This document shows, in pieces, positions 24,865 to 36,944 of a stretch of DNA of 64,000 nucleotides. Origin of the DNA: Azadirachta indica. Taxonomy: Eukaryota > Streptophyta > Magnoliopsida > Sapindales > Meliaceae. The stretch lies in contig CM040447.1 in assembly GCA_022749755.1 (NCBI GenBank), positions 8,421,587 through 8,485,586 of the forward strand, read 5' to 3'. Both the position numbers and the translations under genes were made by a program. Numbering within the stretch: position 1 is the first letter of the stretch; the number at the start of each line of letters is the position of its first letter. The notes under the pieces were generated by a model that worked only from the letters and a program-made list of their open reading frames with translations, made no database searches and had not been told where the DNA came from.

Positions 24865-25320
24865 TTAAAACTCATTAATTACTAGGACAGCTGGAATTAC
24901 TGAATCACCAATATCATAACTCATCACACTCGCCATCCATCCTAAGTAACCTTTATGTTCATTATACCTAATATAGGTACAATGATGATTATTCCCTATA
25001 CTTCCAAAGATATGAAATCTTTTGCCACTAAAGAGATTAATAGTTACCCTTTCTCTTTGACAATCTATAGTGGCATGAAAAGATGACAACCAATCCATAC
25101 CCACTATCACATCATAAAACACCAATTTTATCACAACTACCTACATCAGTTTCACAGTTATAACACATCCTATCTACATTCATTCTACCTCCTATAGGTG
25201 TTTTAGCTGACAACTCATATTCTAAAGGTTTAGTCTCTAAACCCAAAGAAGATATAAGTTCTGTTGAAATAAAAGAATGGGTAGCACCAGAATCAAATAA
25301 TATTTTGACATAAGTATTGA
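24865..25320 (-). pseudogene. Aspartic protease relic of the Tekay-type element
   Basis: The active-site region ILFDSGATHSFIS is legible at about 25315-25270 with DSG intact. It is followed by the conserved DVIVGMDWLSSF block in the open stretch 24865-25134. Stops lie between the two blocks. Confidence 0.75.
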
Positions 25321-25369
25321 ATAAAAGAAAAATAGCTTTTACTTTATTCGTTAATCGACATCCTAAGTA

Positions 25370-26522
25370 ATAGCATAAGCTCTACCCTGATCTTGAGGTC
25401 TTCGTTGCCCTTATGATACTTAAGGTCTTTGAGGATACTGCTCATGATTTCTCTATTGTGGCTGCCTACCTTGCTGACTTTGTTGTGCTACTGATTAAGT
25501 ATTCCTCTAATATGAGGTAGTTATTTGACTCAGTGCCTATATTAGACATAGACACTGGTTTCGATAATAGCCACGTTCTCCACATTCAAAACATACACCT
25601 AAAGGTGTATGAGACCTCTGGTCATCTTGGGTGCTTCCTTGAACAAATTTGGTTGTTTGGTCTTATGTTTACCTTAAACGCGGACACACATTTCAGTGAT
25701 GACCTTGTTGCCTACACTCAAAACGCGTACCAGGTATCTTGTGAAAGCCTTGGTTATCACGGATAAGAGACTAACTTTTCATCCGTCCCTTCTCTCCCCA
25801 CTTAGGAAACTTCTAGTAAGAACTTTCTTTTTTGATTCTAGTATTTGCTTGATCTCTTCCTTATCTTGCTCTATCATTAAAGCTCGTTCAACCCACTTTT
25901 GAATAGTTCTGAAGGTTCAACACTATAAGTTCGTGTCGAAGTGACGACTTTAAACCTTTCATAAACCCCTTAGTTTTGTCTTTCTCCCTCAAAATCATTG
26001 AAGTAGCAAATCAGCTTAGTACTTCAAACCTTACCTTATAATGTGCCACTGAGATATTTCCCTAAGTCAGATGAATAAATTCATCTAACATGGCATGATG
26101 AAATATCACAGGAAAATATTTACCGTGAAGGCTTTTTTGAAAGCATCTCACATCCATTCTTCCTCTTGCTTTGTAATCTTAATAGTATTCTACCAACGAT
26201 TTGCCTACTCAACCAATTAATATATTGCAAGTTTAACCCAAATCTTTTTAGATGCTTGCATAGCATTCAAAATTTGGTTAATTTATTTCACCCATTCCTC
26301 AGCAATTAATAGACTAGATTTTCAATTAAAAGTTAGAGGATTGAGTTTTTTAAATTAATTCAATACTAACATATTCTAACCTCCATTACCATTACCTTGG
26401 TTTTGTGAATTACTGGTGAACTCACGAAGAACAGTAATAAATTCTCTCATCGTTTGGTAAAATTCACCAAACTTTTCTCCTCTTTGTGAAAAGGATGTCT
26501 CTGTTTCTCTATTATTAGACAT
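25370..26522 (-). pseudogene. Gag relic of the Tekay-type element
   Basis: Starts at ATG 26522 with MSNNRETETSFSQRGEKFG and hits a TAG stop within about 50 codons. Near 25600-25545 the CCHC zinc knuckle is still legible as CFECGERGYYRNQC, with Tyr in place of the metal-binding His. The frame is broken many times between. Confidence 0.7.
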
Positions 26523-27383
26523 ACTGAAACAGTAGATTTTATGTCATAACAGTCAAATTAAAGTAACGTAAAATGAATAAGTCTCAATAACACAAGTAAA
26601 ACAAAAAGTTGCTCATACATTAACCATATAGTTCATAATACTTTACAACAAAACTAAGAAAAGGTACTCAAAGGATAACAAAACTTAAGTTACCCTATAC
26701 AAGTATATACAAAAATACTATATACATACAAAAAGTTAGTTATTATCTAGTTTGTCTTTCCTACGCTATCTTACCACTACTTTGCATAAGTGTCTTCAAT
26801 AACTATAGGTTTAAAAGGTTCCTCCATTCTAATAGGAAAAGGTTCTAGTATTATTGATTTCTTTTCACTAGTCTTACCCGTCGTACTCTTCTCACCTCCG
26901 GGACCCGTCTCACCTGTTAAACTTTATTTTAACTTCTTTATCCAATGCCTTATGGTTCTATAAGTATTTAGAAATCTCCTAATATAGTATAAACGTTGTG
27001 TCACGAGTTTATTTTAATTCATTCTTTTGCTGTAGACATTTAGACCCGTTAAGGTCTTATTCTTCACATCCTGAGAAGCACGTGGACTTGGATCAGTATT
27101 CGAATAATGTTTAATAGTCCCTGTCAATCTCTAGTTCATTTTATTAGCATACATCTTTTGTAAGTGCTTCATAAAAGCACCACCTAATGTACACTGTTCA
27201 CTTCTATTCACACAGGTCCACTTGTCATATTTGGTTATCCCCTACTACAAAACCAAATAATATTAAAATTAAAAATTCATACAGAATAATGAAATATAGG
27301 TAACAATAGGCTAAAATGTCTTTAAAACATTCCTATTATCATAAGAGATGTCTACAGAATCCTAACCCTAAGCTTTGATACTA

Positions 27384-29135
27384 AAAAATTTCGACAAAAT
27401 TTCCTAAATAATATAACATATGCTAGGTACGTAATTTTATAAACTTTAAATTTCGATCTAAACACTTCCAATAAAGTTTAACACCAACTACTTTATTTCA
27501 TTACTTAATAACATATAACCAATTTCATGATTTCTAAAACTTAGGTACAAACATGGAAATTATATCGAAACCATACATTATAAACTCCCACACCTATAGT
27601 TACATATAGTTTCAAAAATAGCAAAATCTTTGTCCTGGAGTACCCCTTTATCTTTTACTTACAAAAATCTCTTTCATCACTTAAATCTGAAAATTAGGGA
27701 TAAGTTAATACCCAGTAGATATTTATACACAAAGACAGTATTAAAATTTATAATAAACAAATTTGAATATAAAAACACTTCTTAATTTCCATTAGAGTAT
27801 AATAGAATATCAAGGCAAAATCCCAATTTCAATTTTCATATAAACAATGTAAAACACATTAATTCCATTATGTAAAAAAATAACTTCCATTAATTTTGTT
27901 CTTACGTACTTTACAGGCATTATTTCGAAGGATTGTCACTCCAAAAATTGGCCATGCATACTTTAAACGCATTATTCCCAGAAATTGTTATCCCATAAAA
28001 AACGATCTTTCAGAGCATTATTCTCAAAGACTATCGCTCCAATGAAAACGACTTTTAGAGGTATTATTTTCAAGGACTGTCACCCCAAATACCAGTGTCT
28101 TATTACAACAACAACAATGGCCATAACATTTTTATTAATCAAATTATTTCATAACATTTTCATACAAATTATATATTTATAAAAACATAACACGGTTGGT
28201 ATAATTTTCTCACTGTATTTGTAAACATAACATTCATATAAAAAATACTATTTAAATTAGATTAAAAAAAATTAATTGGATCAATATGTGATAATTCAGA
28301 AATTTCATACATATTTATCGAAATATTAACTATAATAAAACACCTACTTTTCAATTTTAAAAGCAAAATTCACCAAATGCATATAAATACCTACCTGATA
28401 AACATGTTACAATTCTATTGCTCTGTTGCCTTCCCTATCCTCTTCGAATCACCTCCTAACATCAATTTAACAATAATAATAAATAATGATCCAATAATAA
28501 TAAATAATGATTTAAACTTAGTCATCTTAAAATATGTATATATATATTTAAACATATTTCTATACACTAATAATTTAAGTTTTTGCAATTAAATCATATA
28601 AAATAATTTACTAATCTTTAAAACCAACAATAATCATCTAAAATATAAATTCAAACGAACCTTCTTTCTTTCCTTTCCTTCTTTGTGTTTACGTTTTTTT
28701 GTCCCTTGCTTTTAATTTGTAAAAGCAAAGGTTATATATACATATAAGTCTGCGCATCGCCATAACAAAACACTTTTTTTTTTCGTATATTTTTGCCACA
28801 TGGCCACATAATGGATTAATAATCACAAGCCTAACTTTTCTCCTTTCTTATTTCCTTGCACTTGGTAACCCGTATTAAAGAAAAAGACACATGACCTCTT
28901 AATTTCAATCAGGTTCTTTAACTTATCTTTTTACACATGTCATCCACAATAAAACTTATATTATCCAATAATTCTATTCTTTTAAAATCAAAAACATATT
29001 CATCCTAATAAAAAAAAATTTCTTGAAAAATAGATATATATCTTATAAATTTCAAAGTTTTGTATCATCATATAATATAAAGTCAATATATCGAAACATA
29101 GACGTTCCTATTAGTATAAGAATTTGGGCATTACA
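27384..29135 (-). repeat. 5' LTR of the Tekay-type element (inner end damaged)
   Basis: The right copy, about 1.75 kb, abutting TSD ACATG at 29136. Its inner end lacks the last ~20 bp seen in the other LTR and runs directly into the primer-binding site (minus strand GTATCAAAGCTTAGG, close to the initiator-Met tRNA complement TGGTATCAGAGC). Confidence 0.8.
27915..28095. repeat. ~46-bp degenerate tandem repeats inside the 5' LTR
   Basis: Counterpart of the array at 20660-20895, with units such as GCATTATTCTCAAAGACT followed by ATCGCTCC. Fewer clear units are left than in the other copy. Confidence 0.65.
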
Positions 29136-29324
29136 ACATGGATGGCCCTCTTTCCCCGACCATTCCCGATCCCCCGAAAATGATTCAAAGTTGTTTTGTA
29201 AAATTACAATTGTGTCTATATTATTCAACAAATAATTATTAAAATTTTATATTTTTCTTTTTTTATCAATGAAGTCCTTAAAACAAGTTTATACTTTTTT
29301 AATTTAATCAATCAAGTCCTTTAC

Positions 29325-30310
29325 ATAATATTATCAAAAAATAAAAAAGTCTAAGATTAATTTAATATATTTTCTCTAACATTATTAACTCTATTAAAAA
29401 TTGAATCATAATTTACTACTATAGTTGAATCATATTTTTCTATTTATATAAGTTAATAAAAAAATTATAATAAATATATTAATTAAATTTGATATTTTGT
29501 TCTAATAAAAATTTTATTAGCTATGATATTTTATATAGATTGATTGTCTTAATTAAATTGATGATTATTATCCATTATTTTGAGAAAAATCAAACATTTA
29601 TTTTTATTATATTATTTTGATAATATGTGAAATGTTAGTTTCACATGTCAAAAAACTTATTGTCAAATAATAAAATTTTTCATAAAAGAAAAATCAAATA
29701 TTCATCTTCTTAACTAAGAAATTTTCTGAAATGACCAACAACTAAAAATTAAATAACTTTGAATAATTAAATTTGGAACAGTGAATTTTGATAAAATAAA
29801 AATAATCAATCAATGTAAAAAAGTAATTTATTTATAATTAATAAATTAATTTAACTTAATATAGTATTACATGATTAACAAAACAAATAACTTCTCAAAG
29901 ATTTTATTTTAATTTTTTATATTTTATGTTCTTATTTACCAAATAAAATATTTTTTTTTCTGCAAAATTATCAAGAAAAATTAAAGGCTAAGATTGATTT
30001 AATATATTTTCTCCAATTTTTTTTTATCAATTCTATTAATAATTGGATCATAATTTATGACTATATTTATTTATTTTTCTGTTTATATGGTTAATAAAAA
30101 GTTGAAGTAAATATGTGAATCAAATTTGATATTTTGTTTTAATAAAATTATTATAAATTGTAATATTTTATATAAATTGTTTCAATCAAATTGATGATTG
30201 TTGTCAATGATTTTATTTTCAGTAATTATTTTATGAACAGTTAAATATTTACTTTTATTATCTTATTTTGATGATATGTAAAATAGTGATTTCTCATATG
30301 AAAAATTAAT
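29325..30310. repeat. Direct duplication of a ~330-bp AT-rich block
   Basis: 29325-29655 and 29965-30310 align along their length. Shared landmarks in order are TAAGATT(A/G)ATTTAATATATTTTCTC, GGATCATAATTTA or the like, AAATTTGATATTTTGTT and ATTATTTTGAT(A/G)ATATGT. The spacing is about 640 bp, inside the right half of the hAT-like element. I judge the block non-coding. Confidence 0.65.
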
Positions 30311-31309
30311 TTATTATTATTGAAAAGATATTAATAAATTTGATTTATATTATGAGATTTGTTAAAAAATTAAAGATTGATAATATATTTTAATAATAAA
30401 TTGAAAATTTCATAATTGTAGAAGCTAATTTTTATTAAATACTTTAAATATGTATTCATGTTAATAAATTTAATATTTTTTAAAGTTTATATTAAATTTA
30501 CTTTTACTAAACCATTATAAAATTAATATTTAAAAACATGATTAATTCACCACCACCACTCCATCTATTCCTTACAATCACTTATTGTCTATTACAGATT
30601 ACAATTACTTTCATAAATATAAATTACTTTAATGATTTTTAATGTTATATGCAACATTTTTTATTTTTATAGCTTTACTAACTTTTAGCATTATTTTTCT
30701 GATATTTAATATTTTGATCACCATACTCTTCATTTCGGAGAGTTTTATATTTTATATATATTACATATACTAATAATTTTTATAATTTAAAATAATTTAG
30801 ATTACAAAATTATTTTTATCAATATAGTAATTTAACAAATAATTTTAAATAATTATTAACGATAAAATTATTGATGGATTATAAGTAATGATAATAATAG
30901 TTTTTAACTATTAAATTTGAATTATTTAATATCAATATAATAATTTTAAAATATTTTTAATAATATAAATTAACTATGTTTTGTCATTTAAATATTTGTT
31001 ATTTACACATTTTCATAGATAAATGTGTGTGGTGTATTGGTAATGTTATTAATTAATTTTCTTTAAGGTTTAGTGTTCAAAACTTAAGAGTTGCAAAATT
31101 TTTTTATTTACAAAAGTCAAACAGGTTCAATGTTAGGTCAGGGGCTCGCAGTGATTCTTGGCCCAACTCAGGGACATGCCTAATGCATCCTTGAACTGGC
31201 AAAATTGGGGATAGGTCAGAGATAGGGATGGTTCGGCCTAATCGGGGTTGGGTCATAATAGGGATCACCAACTTGTTCACAACTTGTTGCCAACCCTAGG
31301 TTGTGGAGA

Positions 31310-32350
31310 TTAATATGTTAAAGTCAAATAAATCATGTCCTAATTTGTTGTTTCATCAAAGTTTAGGGATTAAAATATTATTATCCCATTTGATTGTGAG
31401 GGATAAATTTATAGTTGCCTAAATTTTTGTTAAATTGTTATAATCGATGGATAATGGCAGGAGTAATCAGTGATCATTTTCAAAAAGATACTTTCTAGAT
31501 AAAATTATGTCAAACTCAGGGGAGGCATGTGATATTTGTTAGTCAAGTGGGGGCATTCTGTTGTGGTTGAGGTCGACGGGCCTAGTCATTTTTGAATGCT
31601 GCGTAGGGCTAAAAGGCTTAAGGAAATATGGTTGCATCTTTGCTATTAGCTATAGTTTTTTGGTAATGATAAGTACCTGATCCCATAATAATAAGTCCCT
31701 ATCAATATCTTGACAAATGATAAACGAGAAGGCAAAAAGACTTGGATGTTAAGAAATTAGTGATAGGTGATAATTCTAAACCTACATAAACAAGGAATTT
31801 GTATCAAAATTAACCAAAAATATTTACTAATTGATAGTTGATTTTAAATACGAGAAAGTTACAGGAAGTACCCATAAAAGCAGAGACCTAAAACCTTAAA
31901 AGGGTATATTTTTTCCACAAACCACTAATTTGTTGGTTGACATTCGGTATCAACGATTGGTTGTAAGAAAAAATTGAACAAAAATGGTGAAACAAATAGT
32001 AAACTATAAATCGTAAAAATGAGAATCACACTTCTTTCAACTAGAGGAGGTTTTTGAAGCATAATAAGCTTCGTGAGAAGACAGTCAAGTAAGATACCAT
32101 TAGTAAATGATGAATTGTAAAAAAGAGAAGCACATTTTTCTGATATAGAGAGATGTTTAAAGTGGAGCAAGCTTTACGAGAAGACTATTGAGTAAGATTA
32201 GGTGATACTTGAGATGAAAAAAGATAATATACTGATGGAAGGAGCCCACTAGGAAACAATAGGAAAATCCTAAAACAATAGGGACCAAAGATAAGGTGAA
32301 TACCGTAAAAAATAAAAGAGTTATAGGAATGTACAAGTTTTCAGGATTGA
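31310..32350. other. Unassigned spacer
   Basis: No clear domain in any frame. The minus ORF at 31925-32170 has no recognisable motif. The sequence is less AT-rich than the spacer around it and may belong to the Gag relic that follows. Confidence 0.4.
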
Positions 32351-32354
32351 AAAT

Positions 32355-33265
32355 ATAATTGAAGAAGTAAAACAGTTACGATGATTGTTACAGCAAGTAA
32401 AGAAGGAACAACAACGTACATTAGGGGTTGAGGATTGTTACTAACCAATATCTCTTTTGACCTAGGAAGTCATGAACTTACGCTTACCTAAAGGTTTCAA
32501 AATGCCTTAGTTAGTCCTGTATACCAGGCAAATCGTCCCTAAATTTCATGTAGACAAATGTAAAGAGGCAATGTACATTCAGGGCCTAATTGAAAAAGAG
32601 ATTTGTGGACTTTTCTTTTTTGTGTTAAAGGGCAAGTAACAGTATGGCATAAAAAAATGAAACCAAGAAGTATTTTCTTGTTTCCACAATTGTGCCAATA
32701 GTTCATTAATGAATTTATGGGCACGTATCTACTAGAAAAAGACTCAAGAAGTTCATTGTTAGTAAAATAAATAGAGGGTAAAAAGCTCAAGGATTTCGCT
32801 AGCCAATGTCATAAGAAAGTCATATGGTTAGGAGGATATAATTAAGAAATAACCTTGGAGGATTAAAGAAAAGCCTTAGAACATGTTGACTTAGGTTTGA
32901 CACAAGAAAAACATTAGTGATTATTTTCAAAAGACAAACTTGAAAGTGAGAAAAAAAATAAAAACAGAAAGGTACAAAAAAAAAAAAAAAGCAATAGGAA
33001 GGACACCTTGAAACTCGAAAACTAGGACTAAGGCCCTTTGACACTATAAGGTAAGAACAAAGAGACTAGTGTGGGAAGGAAAGAGTGAAAATTTCAAGGA
33101 CTCAGGAAGTCGTATACAGAGAAGAAGAAATTTGGTAGTTTCAAGGTCACATAATCGACCTAATTATTCAAGTCGGGAATATAATAGTAGAAATCTCATG
33201 TATGAAAGATCGTTATTAGATAAAAGAGCTCCACCATCCTTATTTGATAAATGCTTATCAAGAGA
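32355..33265 (+). pseudogene. Ty3-type Gag relic (Tat/Athila-like or related), heavily broken
   Basis: Read on the plus strand, the frame gives VMNLRLPKGFKMP, a stop, FHVDKCKEAMYIQGLIEKE, then after a frameshift at about 32615-32628 GQVTVWHKKMKPRSI..LFPQLCQ and FINEFMGTYLLEKDSRSSL, then IEGKKLKDFASQ. This matches the pattern of plant retrotransposon gag (LP.GFK.P, W...L.P.SI.SF.QL...F...F, ..GESL.D). At least six stops and one frameshift. Downstream (33069-33275) an Arg/Ser-rich stretch could be the Gag tail. Confidence 0.6.
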
Positions 33266-34590
33266 TATATTATAATTTTGCACTTAAAAATGTTATTAAC
33301 TTCTCCAAAATTAAGCATTTTCCTTTACATTGAATTTTAAAACAAGAATTAGGCTAAATAATCGTTTTTATGTAGGTTTCGTATAATGAGTGTATCTTTC
33401 AAACTGAAATGCCAATTGATGCGATTCTTGGGCCAAATAATGTCAACTTACTACTTCATAACTTTTAAAGCCAAAGGTTAGACTAGTCTAGGAATTTAGT
33501 GGGTGAAAATTTTGGCCTACAATAGAACTCAAATGCATTTCGATCTAGCCAAACATGTTTTCATATTTAGGCTATATCTCCCAAACTATATGTCCTAAAT
33601 TATATGCGTAGGTGTTTTAAGAAGCTTACAAAGCACACTAAATTGTTTCTCTTTAAACATTCCAAAATTTCAAGGGAAAAAATGCCATTATTTTAGAAGG
33701 GCGATGGAGAAATTCAACCTAAACACCTTTGCCCATTTTCAACATAACTTGTGTTCTAAAAGCTCAATGAGGTTAAAATTAAGTGGAAAGCTGATTCATG
33801 CACCTATAACTTTGAAGAAGATGATTTTATGAGGTTTGGTGGTTTTGATGGTCAAAAAGGTGTTACAAGTTGGTAGAGTGTGATTAATTAAAACTTGATA
33901 AATTATGTTCACACATGTGAAGTATCTTTGGTTTTGCATATATAAAGGAAGATGTGAAAGCCATTAAGAGTGCTCTCTTTTATTTTCTTCCCCTTAAGGA
34001 GAAGTCTTTTCTTTCCTTCTGTCACTAGGGCTAAAGGTAAAGCTTTGATGATTTTGTAGTATTATTATTTGATCCTTTGTTTTGTACTTCATTGTAAGAC
34101 TCTTCTATTGATGATACTATATTTTACAAGTGTTTTTGCTTTGTTAGAAACCTTGATTCATTGTTAATGAATGGTATATTGAATGCTCAGATGTTTTTCT
34201 ACATATTAAAGAGCAAGATAACTTATAGTTTTTCATCATCAATTCAAACGATAGTGTTTTTGTTTTCTTTTTTTTTTTTTCTTTTGGAATAGATATTTTC
34301 ATGTGCTTAAATGATATTCATCTTTCAATTAAGATAACTCTTTAGTTAATTTTTAATTGTTTATTAAAAATGATCAAGAATGATTTATCTTCAAAGTGAA
34401 TCCTTAATGCCCTAATATTTGATAATATTGAATTTATGTTCTAAAATAAACAAATCAAGACAATTCTTATAAACTTGGACCATTGGATTTGTGGACTTTA
34501 TATAATAAATTCTTTATGGATCGACACTTGAACTTTCAAACTTTATTACTTGAGATAACCTATACTTAAATATTGTAATCGTGTAGTAAG
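33245..34590 (+). repeat. 5' LTR of a Tat/Athila-like Ty3 element (LTR type 1)
   Basis: Starts TGATAAATGCTTATC. It carries a TATA box (GCATATATAAAGG, near 33937) followed by CTTCCCCTTAAGG leader-like sequence. It ends at GTGTAGTAAG before TTTTTGACATTGTTGCTAAG, a worn version of the TTTTTGGCGCCGTTGCCGGGG primer site for tRNA-Asp. The first ~600 bp recur inverted at 38375-38967. Confidence 0.6.
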
Positions 34591-36944
34591 TTTTTGACAT
34601 TGTTGCTAAGGAGTTATGATTTGTATAAGATTTACTTGTTTTTATTTAGTTTTCTTTTTTTAATCTAACTCTGAACCATTTTTTGTCCTTTTACTTTTTT
34701 GTTATTCATATTTCTTTTTATTTAATTAGGAGGATCGGCTGCCTATTTGCATTTTTTCTTATGGTTGGTTCTACATATACCACCTAATTTTTGCTGTCTA
34801 TCTTGTTCATGGTAGGTTTTGCCTCCTATTTTAATTATTTCGTTTGTTAATTATTGTGCTGTTATCTATTTTATTTTTCTTTGTTAAGAGAAAGGTTGTA
34901 CCACCTCTTTTCTTTTTGTTCATATTATTGTTCTAACATTTTTTTTTCTTATTTTATTATTTTAGTCAAGTTTTAGCTGAGCGAAAATTTTATCTAGTAT
35001 GCCACTGTCAATAATGGAATACTAAACCGATACCTCTCAACACAAGAAAAAAGAAGGCAATTATGCTTGCCATAAGCACCTCTGCCTCAACAACATGATC
35101 ACCAAGCAGGAACATCATCAACACAAGAAAGTTTTGGTCAATGGACCTTAGATGAATTACAATAGAGAGTTATCCAACATGGGCAAGAGATCCATGAGAT
35201 ACGAGAAGAGCAAAGCATGCATCAAAATCCAGAACTTCCTCTATTTTCACAACCACCTAAACTCTTTAGATGACCATTTGCTTTGCATCCTCTACAGGAA
35301 GGCAACAATGGTGGGCATTAAGAGTAAGGTGAGATTTGGCATCTTACCTCCCAGTTACATATTGCTCTCATTTGCTTTTATGTTTCTATACTTAACCATT
35401 AGGAGCAATGTTTATTTCAAGTATGAGGGCAAGGGGAAGGAGGGGATAAATTGCGAGAAATATTATGTTGATATGCTTTAAGTGTTTGTTTAACTGATTG
35501 TGTTGATTGTGCTCAGTTTCAAATTGCTCAACTTTATTTGTTTTGCACATTGTGCACAAATTTCACAAATTTTCTTCTCATTTTTATGCATGCTAGTTTA
35601 TTCATTTTGTAGTTTTGTTTTATTTCCTTACTTTTTATGAATTGTTAGTCTATTTTATTAGTTGTTTCTTTTTATTCTCTTTCATTTTCTTGGATTGAAT
35701 TAACTTGTGTTTTGAGATTGTATTTAATTTGAAGGCCAATGATATGAATTTAATTGAGAGCAAGTAGTTTTGGAGAATAATAATTTTTGACAAAACCTAA
35801 GTACTTGACTGGATGCTAAATCACCTTGCTTTTGGATTCCTTACTTTTGAGCATGTAGCCTTACCTGTTCAATTGTTTGCTTTCTTAGAAAAATTTTATG
35901 AGAACAAAGTGAGTTAGCCAAATTTCTGTGGATTTTAGGAACTGTTTCATTATCGCTTAAAGCAAAACTATGGGAAATGATTATTTAAGCCATAAATTAG
36001 GCCTACTGTTAATCATTTGAGCGTGTTTAAAACTTTCCATAATAAGTAACGCGCAATAAACTTTTTTGAGCCTACTTTTGTTACCTATTTATTGTTACCC
36101 ACGTACTAGTTAGCCTTAGAATAAGTTTTGATAACCTTTGGCTTAGCACCCTAAGCATTTAATCATTCTATTGTTGATTTGAGTAAAGGAACATAGGTGG
36201 AGTATGAAAATGTCGGCCAAGCTCTTACTGAGTAATTGGGTCTTATGCCTAGGCAAGCATAAAGAACTCATATAAAAAGGCAGAGTGAGGCTTAGTTGGT
36301 TAAAATGTAGGCCAAGGTCTTACTAAGTAACCAAGCCTTAAGCCTAGACAAGCATGGAGTGTTGAATTTTATTTAAAAAAAAAAAACACTTATGCAAATA
36401 AATAAGTTTAGGGATGCATTGGTAGGGGTTAAAAGATGAAGAGTAAGTGATGCTTGAAATCAAATATTTGTGTGGTTGAACATGAATCTTTAGAATGATT
36501 AATATGTTAGGGTGTCTGAGTTACATATACCTAAACCTTGGTCAAGCATTACACGTATAAATTAAACCCTCATAATTATAAGTGATGTACTTCCTTTCAT
36601 TAATGGACAGTGGTTCCAAATCAAGTTTTATAGTCCATTTAGAAGTCCAAGATAATTCACTTGCTTGCATAAACTAATCTAAGTAAAAAATGGTTGGATA
36701 GTATAGTTTGCTCGCACACTTTCACCAAGGATCCAGAGTGGAGAGATATTTAGTATCCATGTTGAAATCTTAGGTATAATATCAACACTTTGAAATTCTC
36801 CTAAGACTGCTTGACTTTTAATTTATAAGGCTTAATCTTAAAAATTAAATTGCTTGCTCAAACATTCTTTGTGTTGGTTGATATTTCTTCCTTTTGTTTT
36901 TTTATTTGCTTGAGGACAAGAAAATGTGTAAGTTTGAGAGTATT
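34591..36944 (+). mobile_element. Internal remnant of a Tat/Athila-like element
   Basis: Begins with the degraded primer site. At about 35015-35270 a plus frame is partly open: QQHDHQAGTSSTQESFGQWT and VIQHGQEIHEIREEQSM, plausible N-terminal Gag. No protease, RT or integrase is present. The right end has TTGCTTGAGGACAAGAAAAT and GTAAGTTTGAGAGTATTTGA, the typical pre-LTR polypurine region of this group. It looks like a deleted or non-autonomous copy. The 109-codon ORF at 35152 is in another frame and is not supported. Confidence 0.5.
36209..36364 (+). repeat. Imperfect tandem repeat in the internal 3' region
   Basis: Two units (36209-36267 and 36308-36364) share TGT(C/A)GGCCAAG(C/G)TCTTACT, (G/A)AGTAA, then GCCTAG(G/A)CAAGCAT(A/G). 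Such repeats are common in the untranslated 3' part of these elements. Confidence 0.6.

Larger units (their letters stand above)
20118..29135 (-). mobile_element. Ty3/gypsy chromovirus (Tekay/Del type), degenerate
   Basis: A 9.0 kb element on the minus strand with perfect 5-bp target duplication ACATG (20113-20117 and 29136-29140). The LTRs run TG...CA and start TGTAAT(G/A)CCC on the minus strand. The internal order read leftward is Gag, protease, RT, RNase H, integrase and chromodomain, the Ty3 order. The integrase tail with ALPPRLSQIHNIFHVS and the chromodomain HKEQVLYKKVIKLVKVLW point to the Tekay/Del clade. Stops and frameshifts throughout, and LTRs that differ by very roughly 15% by eye, make it old and dead. 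Confidence 0.85.
19968..31298. mobile_element. Degraded non-autonomous hAT-like element, split by a nested Ty3 element
   Basis: The left end TAGAGATGACAA (19968-19979) and the reverse complement of the right end, TAGGGTTGGCAA (31287-31298), match at 9 of 12. The flanking octamers GGTTGTAA (19960-19967) and GGTTGTGG (31299-31306) match at 6 of 8, like an eroded 8-bp hAT duplication. The subterminal regions are G/C-rich with repeated GGGGAT / CCCGA motifs on both sides (19985-20100, 29141-29180, 31130-31290), familiar from a common plant repeat. The left part reads straight into 29141 once the Ty3 element and one TSD are removed. That leaves about 2.3 kb, and no transposase frame is visible. 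Confidence 0.6.

Noticed and set aside
35152..35481. 109-codon plus-strand ORF
   Set aside because: Lies in a different frame from the Gag-like reading at 35015-35270 and is rich in untypical runs; no motif.
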